DNA from: Ramlibacter sp.
GTDB lineage: Bacteria > Pseudomonadota > Gammaproteobacteria > Burkholderiales > Burkholderiaceae_C
Length of the DNA: 34,022 nucleotides
NCBI GenBank assembly: GCA_028292245.1
Contig: JAQGMS010000148.1
Location: forward strand, 1 to 34,022
Reading direction: 5' to 3'
Shown here: positions 16,616 through 23,735 of the stretch, piece after piece
Position numbering within the stretch: position 1 is the stretch's first letter
Layout of the letters: every line of letters starts with the position of its first letter
Made by a program: the position numbers and the translations under genes
Notes under the pieces: model-generated
Databases searched by the model: none
The model's input: only the letters and a program-made list of their open reading frames with translations
What the model was told of the DNA's origin: nothing

Positions 16616-16844
16616 CGGTGCCGGCAGCCACCTTGCCGGTGCCGTGGCACGTAGGGCAATCGCGGCCGGCGCGCTTGCCGCTGCCGCCGCACTCGGGGCA
16701 GGCGTCTCCGACGGCACTGATGATCTCCGCGGGCACTCCGTCTCCCCGGCCCATCGGCACTTCGATACCCGCACCCGGGTCTTCCTCGCCGGCGGCAGAT
16801 TCAGTAAGGTCCAGCGGTTGGGCTGGGGCAAGCGGTGCACTCAT
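16605..16844 (-). CDS. Small protein with two CxxCxGxG motifs
   Basis: 79 residues. The first 45 are acidic and proline-rich, probably disordered. The C-terminus has CPECGGSGKR and CPTCHGTGKV, the CxxCxGxG pairs of the DnaJ zinc centre; two pairs make one zinc site, half of a full DnaJ cysteine-rich domain. It would bind one zinc and perhaps unfolded segments or a partner. The ATG at 16844 is chosen because the longer frame (to 16955) runs into the end of the upstream gene. Its end overlaps the hydrolase start by 11 bases, so the two are likely made together. Function unknown. Confidence 0.75.
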   Translation of the reverse strand: MSAPLAPAQPLDLTESAAGEEDPGAGIEVPMGRGDGVPAEIISAVGDACPECGGSGKRAGRDCPTCHGTGKVAAGTDGA

Positions 16845-16905
16845 AAGCCATCGTAGACAGGGCCCTCGCCGTGCGTTGTAGGACGTAGGCTGCTCTTCGG
16901 CGAAC

Positions 16906-18612
16906 CTAGCCGGCGAATTCCTGGTAGGCCAGCCCAGTCCGGGCCAAACCGACAAGGTCCACGTTCGAGATGTTGAACGAAGTATCCGCAGCCATCGCCG
17001 TCAGCACGCCCACGCTCATACCGCCTTCCAGCAACCCAACGAAGTGGCTCTTCTCTGCAGCGGGAATCGAGGTCCCGACAACATTGCCCCACAACAGCTG
17101 GACCACGTCCTCGAACGAACTGCTGCCCGTTGCGGCCACGGCAAGCGCACCCAGGTCTGCGTATCCCATGCCAGCGTCCCGCAAGCTGATTCCGATGCCC
17201 GCATAGGCCTGGTTGCTCACGGCGGGCGTGCCGAACACCGCCCCCAGAATCTTCGCGACTTCACCGGCATGCGCGCCCATGCTGGTCACGTCGAACGCCA
17301 GCATCACGTCCGCGAACTTGACTCGCTCGATGTTCATGAACACGTCCGTGTCGCCGGCGCCGCCATCGTCGCGCAACGAGAAGCCGCTCGGCGTGGCGGT
17401 AAACGTATAGCTCGCGCGATTGCCCGAATACAAGACCGTGTCTATGCCCGGCCCGCCCTCCCACGACGCGGGGCCGGGGCCCGCCGGCCAACCGACGTGG
17501 GTGGTGCCGAACGTCGTATCCACCGTCCCATTCGCGTTGTACCTGATCAGCACGAAGTCGTTGCTGCCCGTGCCGGCCAGCAGGATCTTGCCGTCAGCCT
17601 GCAGCGCGACGCCGTACCCCGTGTAGATGCCAAAGATCGACGAGCGGATGACACCGCCATTGCCGAAGCCGGCGTCCGGGCTGCCGTCCGCATTCAGCCG
17701 CGCCAGGGCGAACTGATTGTTGGCCACGCCGGCCAACAGGATTTTTCCGTCGCCCTGGATAACCATGCTGTGCGCGTACGCTTCGGAGTCCTCCACATTC
17801 ACCGTCGCCTTGCCGTCGCCGTCGAAACTGGTGTCGAGGCTGCCATCGGCGTTCAATCGGGCGACGGCAAACTCATAGCCGCTGCGCCCGGCCAGCACGA
17901 TCTTCCCGTCGGCCTGCACCGCGACGCTGTCGCAGGCATCGTTGTCCATGCCCATGTCAATCGTGACCTGCCCTTCCAGACTGCCGTCTGCACCAAACCG
18001 CGCGAGCGCGAAGTTGCCGGTCAGGTACCCGCTGTCCAGCGTGCTTCCGGCAACGAGGAGCCTTCCGTCGGCTTCCAGGGCAATGGCCATCGCCCGATCG
18101 TTGCCGCCGAAGTCGGCGATGGCCTTTCCGTCGCCGCCGAAGCCGGCATCCGGCGTGCCGTCGCCGTTGAGACGCACCAATGCGAAATCGTTCGCCGTCC
18201 TTCCGAGCAGCAGGATCTTGCCGTCTGCCTGGAGCTCCAAATCGCGGCCGAACGTGAAGTTGCCCATGTCGGGCTTCACGGTTTCGATGTAGTGGCCGTC
18301 GAGGCCGTACCGCACGAATCCGATACTGTCCTGGACACCTCCACCAGCCAGGATGGTTCCATTCGCCCCCAGTGCGATCGCCCAGATGTAGCCGCCGAGG
18401 CTTCCCTCGAACGCGGTAGTCAGCTTTCCATCGCCATCGAAGCTTGTGTCCGGTGTACCGTCGGCATTGAAGCGCGCCAGCGCGAAGCTGCCAATGAACG
18501 ACCCCACCGGGGCGGTAAATCCTCCCACCAGGATTTTTCCATCGGGCTGCACGAACAGCGTGCGCACGGTGTCGACTGCGCCGAAATCCGCAACCGCTAT
18601 TCCCCCTGCCAT
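16906..18612 (-). CDS. Delta-60 repeat beta-propeller-like protein with DUF4214-like tail
   Basis: 568 residues. Residues 1-370 contain about seven repeats of 50-60 residues with the cores LQADGKILLAG and LNADGTPDTSFDGDGK, the delta-60 repeat pattern that probably builds a beta-propeller. Residues 380-450 are an RTX-associated beta segment (GIDTVLYSGNRASYTF, then DDGGAGDTDVFMNIERVKFAD). The tail resembles the DUF4214-type helical region common in type-I-secreted adhesins and proteases (AYAGIGISLRDAGMGYADL). There is no Sec signal, so C-terminal type I export is plausible, though no exporter gene is nearby. The protein starts within an incomplete first repeat (ADFGAVDTVRTLFVQPDGKI); GGAAGGT-like spacing supports ATG 18612. 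Likely a cell-surface or secreted protein. Confidence 0.8.
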   Translation of the reverse strand: MAGGIAVADFGAVDTVRTLFVQPDGKILVGGFTAPVGSFIGSFALARFNADGTPDTSFDGDGKLTTAFEGSLGGYIWAIALGANGTILAGGGVQDSIGFVRYGLDGHYIETVKPDMGNFTFGRDLELQADGKILLLGRTANDFALVRLNGDGTPDAGFGGDGKAIADFGGNDRAMAIALEADGRLLVAGSTLDSGYLTGNFALARFGADGSLEGQVTIDMGMDNDACDSVAVQADGKIVLAGRSGYEFAVARLNADGSLDTSFDGDGKATVNVEDSEAYAHSMVIQGDGKILLAGVANNQFALARLNADGSPDAGFGNGGVIRSSIFGIYTGYGVALQADGKILLAGTGSNDFVLIRYNANGTVDTTFGTTHVGWPAGPGPASWEGGPGIDTVLYSGNRASYTFTATPSGFSLRDDGGAGDTDVFMNIERVKFADVMLAFDVTSMGAHAGEVAKILGAVFGTPAVSNQAYAGIGISLRDAGMGYADLGALAVAATGSSSFEDVVQLLWGNVVGTSIPAAEKSHFVGLLEGGMSVGVLTAMAADTSFNISNVDLVGLARTGLAYQEFAG

Positions 18613-18684
18613 ATCAACCTTCCCGCAGCGCCACAGTGCACGCGAAGCATGTACTGTAATCGTTGCGGGCTAGCGGCCTGCCCG

Positions 18685-19473
18685 CTATCGTCCGCGCCAA
18701 GCCGGGCTGCGCTTCTCCGAGAACGCCTTCACGCCCTCGCGAAAATCCTCGCTGCCGTAAGCACGCAAGATCAGGTCGTGCGCGTCGGGCAGGCCCTGCA
18801 CCAGCAGGCGGCGCAACGCTTCCTTGGTCACTGCCTGGGTGACCGGCGCCAGCGAAGCCAGCCGTTGGCACAAAGCAGTCGCGGACGCGTCGATCGCTTC
18901 GGTCGCCACCAGCTGAGCCAGGTACCCGCAAGCCAATGCTTCTTCGGCCGTCAGAATCTCGGCGCCGATCAGCATCCGCTGCACGCGCGGCCGTCCGAAC
19001 GCCGCCACCAGCCGCGCCAGGTTTGCGATCGAGAGGCAATTGCCGAGCGTCTTGGCGATGGGCACGCCCAGCCGCGCGGTGGGCGTGGCGATGCGGATGT
19101 CGCAGGCAGTAGCGATGGCGAGGCCGCCGCCGACACACCATCCCTCGATCACCGCGACCGTGGGAATCGCGAGCGATTCGAGCCGGCCGATGCCCTCGTC
19201 GATGCCGCGCTCGTAGTCGACGCCGGCCTGCCCGTCCTTGAAAGCCTTGAACTGCTCGATGTCGGTGCCGGCCACGAAGGCCTCGCCGCCCGCGCCACGC
19301 AGGCATGCGACGCGGACAGCCGGCTCATTGCCCAGCCGTTCGCAGATCGCGCCCAGTTGCTGGTACATCGCCCACGTCATCGCGTTGCGCGCCGCGGGCC
19401 GGTCGAACACCACGTGCGCGACGGCGCCCTCGATGGTCAGGCGCACCGCGCCGTCGCGGGTGCTTTCGCTCAT
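18685..19473 (-). CDS. Crotonase-family protein lacking both catalytic glutamates
   Basis: 262 residues with the enoyl-CoA hydratase/isomerase fold: oxyanion-hole segments around VAGTDIEQF and EGWCVGGGLAIATACDIRIA. In true hydratases two glutamates activate water. Here the positions are A119 (in GGGLAIATACD) and I139 (in LGVPIAKTLG), so ordinary hydration is unlikely. Other crotonase reactions, such as decarboxylation, isomerisation, hydrolysis or racemisation of a CoA ester, remain possible. Its ATG at 19473 overlaps the stop of the CoA-transferase gene in ATGA, so the two are coupled and probably act on the same CoA thioester. It is the last gene of the leftward operon. Substrate unknown. 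Confidence 0.87.
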   Translation of the reverse strand: MSESTRDGAVRLTIEGAVAHVVFDRPAARNAMTWAMYQQLGAICERLGNEPAVRVACLRGAGGEAFVAGTDIEQFKAFKDGQAGVDYERGIDEGIGRLESLAIPTVAVIEGWCVGGGLAIATACDIRIATPTARLGVPIAKTLGNCLSIANLARLVAAFGRPRVQRMLIGAEILTAEEALACGYLAQLVATEAIDASATALCQRLASLAPVTQAVTKEALRRLLVQGLPDAHDLILRAYGSEDFREGVKAFSEKRSPAWRGR

Positions 19474-20669
19474 GCCGCGAAGGCGCCCTGCTCTTGCAGC
19501 CGCGCGCGTTCCTCGACGCCGATGCCGAACTCGGCCAGCACTTCGTCGTTGTGCTCGCCCAGCAGCGGCGGATGGCGCCGCACTTGCTGCGGCGTGCCGG
19601 ACAACTTGACCGCGAAGCCGATGTTGGGCACCTTGCCCTCGATCGGGTGGTCGATCTCCATCTTCATGTGGCGGGCCGTGCCGTGCTCGCCCTCGAATGC
19701 TTCGGGATAGGTCAGGATCGGCCCCGCCGGGATGCCCGCGGCCAGCAGCGTGTCCACCCAATAGTCCTTGGGCTTGCCGCGGAACGTCCGCTCCAGTTCC
19801 CGTTCCAGGGCGGCCCGGTTGGCCAGCCGCAGCGAGATGGTGGAAAAGCGCTCATCGGCAAGCAGCTCCTGGCGGCCGATGACGTTGCAAAGCAGGTGCC
19901 ACAATTTCTGGTTGTTGGCGCCCATCACGAAGTAGCCGTCCGACGAAGCCATCGCCTGGTACGGCGCCGTCATCTTGTTGGAAGTGCCGAGCGGCTCAGG
20001 CGGCTTGCCCGTGCCCCAGTAGTCGCAGATGTCCCACACCGAGAAAGCCAGCGCCGAATCGAACAGCGAGGCGTCGACATACTGGCCCTGCCCGGTGTTC
20101 TTCGCGCCGATGTACGCGGAAAGCGTGGCATAGACCGCGAACAGCGCGCAGCCGATGTCCGCCACCGGCACGCCGCATTTCACCGGCGGGCTGTCCGGGT
20201 AGCCGGTGACGCTCATCACGCCCGACATCGCCTGCGCCATCAGGTCGAACCCCGGGCGATCGGCCCAGGGCCCGGTCTGGCCGAAACCGGAAATGCTGGT
20301 GTAGACGAGGCGCGGATTGATATCTTTCAGGTCTTCGTACCCCAACCGCAGGCGCTTCATCGCGCCAGGCCGGTAGTTCTCGACCAGCACATCGGCGTCC
20401 TTGGCCATGCGCAGCAGGATGTCGCGCCCGGCCTCGGTCTTCAGGTTGAGCGTGACGCTGCGCTTGTTGCGGTTCATGTTCAGGAAGCCCATGCTGTCGG
20501 GCCCCTTCATCTTGAACCCCATGGAGCCGCGGGTCTGGTCGCCGGTGCCCGGCGGCTCGATCTTGATGACGTCGGCGCCCAGGTCGGCCAGCAGCATGCA
20601 CGCGTAGGGCCCGGCCATCACCTGGCTGATGTCCAGCACGCGCACGCCCGCCAGCGGAAGCGGTCGCAT
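19470..20669 (-). CDS. CaiB/BaiF (class III) CoA-transferase
   Basis: 399 residues. Family landmarks are GADVIKIEPPGTGDQTRG near the N-terminus, NRNKRSVTLNLK, VLVENYRPGAMKRLRLGYEDL, and the catalytic aspartate D171 in VPVADIGCALFAVYA. It forms a CoA thioester of an organic acid by CoA transfer. It is more distant from the two formyl-CoA transferases at 5682 and 7581: it lacks the GGGGQ loop and has the GPWADRPGFDLMAQAMSG segment of the general succinyl-CoA/itaconate/carnitine group. The ATG at 20669 shares a base with the stop of the binding-protein gene (TGATG). With the binding protein upstream and the crotonase downstream it suggests uptake, CoA activation and further conversion of a carboxylic acid. 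Confidence 0.92.
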   Translation of the reverse strand: MRPLPLAGVRVLDISQVMAGPYACMLLADLGADVIKIEPPGTGDQTRGSMGFKMKGPDSMGFLNMNRNKRSVTLNLKTEAGRDILLRMAKDADVLVENYRPGAMKRLRLGYEDLKDINPRLVYTSISGFGQTGPWADRPGFDLMAQAMSGVMSVTGYPDSPPVKCGVPVADIGCALFAVYATLSAYIGAKNTGQGQYVDASLFDSALAFSVWDICDYWGTGKPPEPLGTSNKMTAPYQAMASSDGYFVMGANNQKLWHLLCNVIGRQELLADERFSTISLRLANRAALERELERTFRGKPKDYWVDTLLAAGIPAGPILTYPEAFEGEHGTARHMKMEIDHPIEGKVPNIGFAVKLSGTPQQVRRHPPLLGEHNDEVLAEFGIGVEERARLQEQGAFAA

Positions 20670-21646
20670 CAAGAGTCGGCCTTGACGTTCGCGTCCTTCA
20701 CGACCTTGGCCCACTTCTTGGCTTCGACCCTGATGAAGTTGCCGAATTTCTCCGGCGTGCCGCCGCCGTCCTCGGCGCCGTACTGGTCGAACCTCTCCAT
20801 CACGTCGGGCATCCGCAGGATCTTGTTGACGTCCTCGTTCATGCGCTTGGCCAGCGGCGTGGGCAGCTTGCCCGGGCCGACCAGGCCGTACCAGGTGGTG
20901 GCCTCGAAACCGGGGAAGCCGGACTCGGCCATCGTCGGCACGGTCGGATGTCCCTTGGCGCGCTTTTGCCGGGTCTGCGCGATGGCGATGGCCTTGCCGG
21001 ACTTCACGTGGGGCGTCGCGGCGGTCATGGTGTCGAAGCTGTACTGGATCTGCCCGCCGATCAGGTCGGTGAGCATCGGGCCGGAGCCCTTGTACGGCAC
21101 GTGGATGGCATCCACCTTCGCGGCCAGCTTGAACATCTCCAGCGCCAGGTGCTGGGCCGAGCCGGTGCCGGCCGAGCCGAACGTGACGCGGCCCGGATTC
21201 TTGCGGCACAGTTCGACCAGGTCCTTCACCGTCTTGGCGGGCTGCTGCTCATTGCAGATCAGCAGGTTGGGCGTCACGCCCACCAGGATGATCGGCACGA
21301 AATCGCGCTCGACGTTGTAGTTCATCTTGGGCGTCAAGGCCGGCGCGATCGCATGGCTATTGATGTGAGCCATCAGCAAGGTGCTGCCGTCACTCGCCTG
21401 CTTGGCCACGTACTCGGCCGCGATCATGCCGGCGGCGCCCGCCTTGTTCTCGACGATCACGCTGGTGTTCCACATGGTCGTCAGCTTCTGCGCGATCACG
21501 CGCGCCAGGATGTCGGTGCCGCCGCCGGGCGCAAAGCCCACCACGATACGGATCGGGCCGCTGGACAGGTTTTGCGCGCGCAACATGGGCGCCGCGAGGG
21601 TGGCGGCCGTGGCGGCGGTGGCGGTGACGAAGGTTCTGCGTTGCAT
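20669..21646 (-). CDS. TctC/Bug-type periplasmic solute-binding protein
   Basis: 325 residues of the tripartite tricarboxylate transporter receptor family. The N-terminus MQRRTFVTATAATAATLAAPMLRAQ is a signal peptide whose twin arginine could direct Tat export. The mature fold has PIRIVVGFAPGGGTDILAR, VENKAGAAGMIAAEYVAK, TFGSAGTGSAQHLA and VPYKGSGPMLTDLIGGQ, the loops that hold a dicarboxylate-like ligand through main-chain atoms. AAGGAG eight bases before ATG 21646. No TctA/TctB permease genes are present, which is normal for the many orphan Bug proteins of Burkholderiales. It probably binds the carboxylate that the linked CoA-transferase activates. Confidence 0.93.
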   Translation of the reverse strand: MQRRTFVTATAATAATLAAPMLRAQNLSSGPIRIVVGFAPGGGTDILARVIAQKLTTMWNTSVIVENKAGAAGMIAAEYVAKQASDGSTLLMAHINSHAIAPALTPKMNYNVERDFVPIILVGVTPNLLICNEQQPAKTVKDLVELCRKNPGRVTFGSAGTGSAQHLALEMFKLAAKVDAIHVPYKGSGPMLTDLIGGQIQYSFDTMTAATPHVKSGKAIAIAQTRQKRAKGHPTVPTMAESGFPGFEATTWYGLVGPGKLPTPLAKRMNEDVNKILRMPDVMERFDQYGAEDGGGTPEKFGNFIRVEAKKWAKVVKDANVKADS

Positions 21647-21692
21647 GAGAGAGTCTCCTTGGTGCTATTGGTGTTGTGTGTCGTTGTCGCCG

Positions 21693-22922
21693 TTACGCGG
21701 CCTTGCGCATCGGCACCGGCGCGGCATGAGAAGCAAAATAGTCCATGGCGGCCTGCACACCGGAGCCGGCGAGCTTGACCCCCGCGAGTTTCAGCCCCAT
21801 CTCGCAGCCGGCCAGCGCCGCCATCAGCGTCAGGTCGTTGCAGTCGCCCAGGTGGCCGATGCGGAACATGCGGCCCTTGACCTTGCCCAGGCCCGTGCCC
21901 AGCGAGCAATCGAAGCGCTCGTAAATGATGCGGCGCACCGCGTCGGCGTCCACGCCCTCGGGTGTCATCACGCCGGTCAGCACCGGCGAGTACACCGAAG
22001 CGTCGGCGCACTGGATTTCCAGGCCCCAGGCACGCACGCCGGCGCGCACGCCCTCGCCCCAGCGCTGGTGCCGCGCGAAGACGCCGGCCAGCCCGCCATG
22101 CTCGGGCGCCAGCAGCATGTCGCAGGCTTCCGCCAGTCCGTACAGCAGGTTGGTGTTGGGGGTGTAGGGCCAGTAGCCCGAGGAATTCATCTCGATGATT
22201 TCGTCCCAGGCCCAGAAGGCCTTGGGCAGCTTGGCGGTCTTGCTCGCCGCGATCGCCTTGGGCGACACGGCGTTGAAGCTGATGCCCGGAGGCAGCATCA
22301 GGCCCTTATGCGAGCCGCTGATGGTGACGTCCACGCCCCACTCGTCGTGCTTGTACTCGGCCGAAGCCAGGCCCGAGATGCTGTCCACCATCAAGAGCGC
22401 CGGATGCTTCGCGGCGTCGATCGCCTTGCGCACCGCGACGATGTTGCTGGTGACGCCGGTGGAGGTTTCGTTGTGCACCACGCACACCGCCTTGATGGCG
22501 TGTTGCGTATCGGCCTTCAGCCGCGCCTCGATCATGTCGGCCTGCACGCCGCGGCGCCAGCCCTCGGCGCCGGGCAACCCGAGGAATTCTGGCTTGATAC
22601 CCAGCCGCAGTGCCATCTTGTTCCAGAGGCTCGCGAAGTGCCCGGTCTCGTACATCAGGACCTGGTCGCCGGGACTGAGCACGTTGCACAGCGCCGCTTC
22701 CCAGGCGCCGGTGCCCGACGCCGGATAGATGATGACCGGATGCTTCGTCTGGAAGATCTGCTGGATGCCCTTGAGCACCCGTAACCCGAGCGCGCCGAAC
22801 TCCGGGCCCCGGTGATCGATGGTCGGCAGGCTCATCGCGCGCAGGATGCGGTCGGGCACCGGCGAAGGCCCGGGAATCTGCAGGAAATGCCTGCCGGTGG
22901 GGTGGAAGTCGAGCGTCAGCAT
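21693..22922 (-). CDS. Class-V aminotransferase, serine/alanine-glyoxylate type
   Basis: 409 residues, fold type I PLP enzyme. Landmarks are the opening PGPSPVPDRILRAMSLPTIDHRGPEF typical of serine- and alanine-glyoxylate aminotransferases, VVHNETSTGVTSNI, D180 (MVDSISGLAS) near the PLP ring nitrogen, and the Schiff-base lysine K206 in SGSHKGLMLPPG. Such enzymes aminate glyoxylate to glycine using serine or alanine. Close relatives include aspartate/pyruvate-linked enzymes and 2-aminoethylphosphonate transaminases, so the donor is uncertain. It is the first gene of the leftward operon, 46 bases before the binding-protein gene, and shares a control region with the divergent GntR gene. GAGG lies seven bases before the ATG. 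Confidence 0.88.
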   Translation of the reverse strand: MLTLDFHPTGRHFLQIPGPSPVPDRILRAMSLPTIDHRGPEFGALGLRVLKGIQQIFQTKHPVIIYPASGTGAWEAALCNVLSPGDQVLMYETGHFASLWNKMALRLGIKPEFLGLPGAEGWRRGVQADMIEARLKADTQHAIKAVCVVHNETSTGVTSNIVAVRKAIDAAKHPALLMVDSISGLASAEYKHDEWGVDVTISGSHKGLMLPPGISFNAVSPKAIAASKTAKLPKAFWAWDEIIEMNSSGYWPYTPNTNLLYGLAEACDMLLAPEHGGLAGVFARHQRWGEGVRAGVRAWGLEIQCADASVYSPVLTGVMTPEGVDADAVRRIIYERFDCSLGTGLGKVKGRMFRIGHLGDCNDLTLMAALAGCEMGLKLAGVKLAGSGVQAAMDYFASHAAPVPMRKAA

Positions 22923-22954
22923 CGCAAAGCCTCAAAAACGAAAGGTCCGCCATT

Positions 22955-22980
22955 TTTTGCATACAAAACAGGATTGTCAA
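22955..22980 (-). promoter_or_regulatory. Leftward promoter with GntR operator box 1
   Basis: Read leftward, a perfect -35 TTGACA at 22980-22975 is followed by a 17-base spacer and a weak -10 (AAAAAT). The palindrome TTTTG-CATA-CAAAA (22955-22968 on the plus strand) lies inside the spacer, so a bound repressor would block RNA polymerase. The aminotransferase start is at 22922. Confidence 0.65.
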
Positions 22981-23004
22981 GATGACTTACACTGGTGGTT
23001 GCAA

Positions 23005-23033
23005 TTGACCGGCCTATTTTTTGAATACAAAAT
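23005..23033 (+). promoter_or_regulatory. Rightward promoter with GntR operator box 2
   Basis: TTGACC (23005-23010), a 17-base spacer and CAAAAT (23028-23033) form the promoter; the predicted start at 23040 is the A of the gntR ATG, so the message would be leaderless. Operator TTTTG-AATA-CAAAA (23019-23032) covers the -10. It matches box 1 in 16 of 17 bases over ATTTTTTGNATACAAAA, and the box centres are 64 bp apart, about six helical turns. Confidence 0.65.
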
Positions 23034-23039
23034 ACTCGA

Positions 23040-23735
23040 ATGTCTGCTGAAATCATCGCCATCCCGCGCGCCAACCTGCATGAACAGGTGGCCCACCGCT
23101 TGCGCCAGATGCTGGTCGAAAACCGCATCGCGCCTGGCGCCAAACTCAACGAGCGGGAATTGAGCGAGGTCCTCGAGGTTTCGCGCACGCCCCTGCGCGA
23201 AGCCATCAAGATGCTTGCCGCGGAAGGCCTGGTCGAGTTGCTGCCCAACCGCGGCGCCATCGCCGTGGCCCTGACGGAAGACGATGTGCGCAACACTTTC
23301 GAGGTGATGGCCGGGCTGGAGGCCCAGTCGGGCGAACTGGCGGCCCAGCGGATCACCGACGCCGAAATGGCCGAAATCCGCGCCATGCATTTCGAGATGA
23401 TGGCCGCCTTCACGCGGCGCGACCTGTCCAACTACTACCGGCTCAACGCCATGATCCACCGCGCGATCAACGCGGCCGCCGGAAACCCGGTGCTCAGCGC
23501 CACCTACGACCGCGTCAACGCGCGCCTGCAAGCGCTGCGCTTCCGCTCCAACCAGGTCGAGGAAAAATGGAAGTCGGCCATGCGCGAACACGAGCAGATG
23601 ATCGAGGCGCTGGCGGCGCATGACGGGGCTGCCATGCGGGCCGTGCTCTCGTCGCACCTGATGAACAAGTTGAACGTGGTGCTCGAGCAGTTGCGCAGCG
23701 GCGCGATCGAAGCCAAGCCGGGAGCACGCCGATGA
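23040..23735 (+). CDS. GntR-family (FadR/FCD subfamily) regulator
   Basis: 231 residues. The N-terminal winged helix-turn-helix has the classic signature ERELSEVLEVSRTPLREAIKMLAAEGLVELLPNRGAIAV. The C-terminal FCD domain is all-helical with the expected metal/ligand residues (NAMIHRAIN, the later MREHEQMIEAL and SSHLMNK histidines). FCD regulators usually bind an organic acid and release DNA. There is no ribosome site; the gene is predicted to be leaderless from its own promoter, whose -10 is covered by the operator. It almost certainly controls both itself with the overlapping oxidase gene and the divergent aminotransferase operon. ATGA overlap with the next gene at 23732-23735. Confidence 0.92.
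   Translation: MSAEIIAIPRANLHEQVAHRLRQMLVENRIAPGAKLNERELSEVLEVSRTPLREAIKMLAAEGLVELLPNRGAIAVALTEDDVRNTFEVMAGLEAQSGELAAQRITDAEMAEIRAMHFEMMAAFTRRDLSNYYRLNAMIHRAINAAAGNPVLSATYDRVNARLQALRFRSNQVEEKWKSAMREHEQMIEALAAHDGAAMRAVLSSHLMNKLNVVLEQLRSGAIEAKPGARR

Noticed and set aside
17044..19710. An 888-codon plus-strand frame opposite the delta-60 protein and crotonase
   Set aside because: It crosses two clear minus-strand genes and encodes no recognisable domain.
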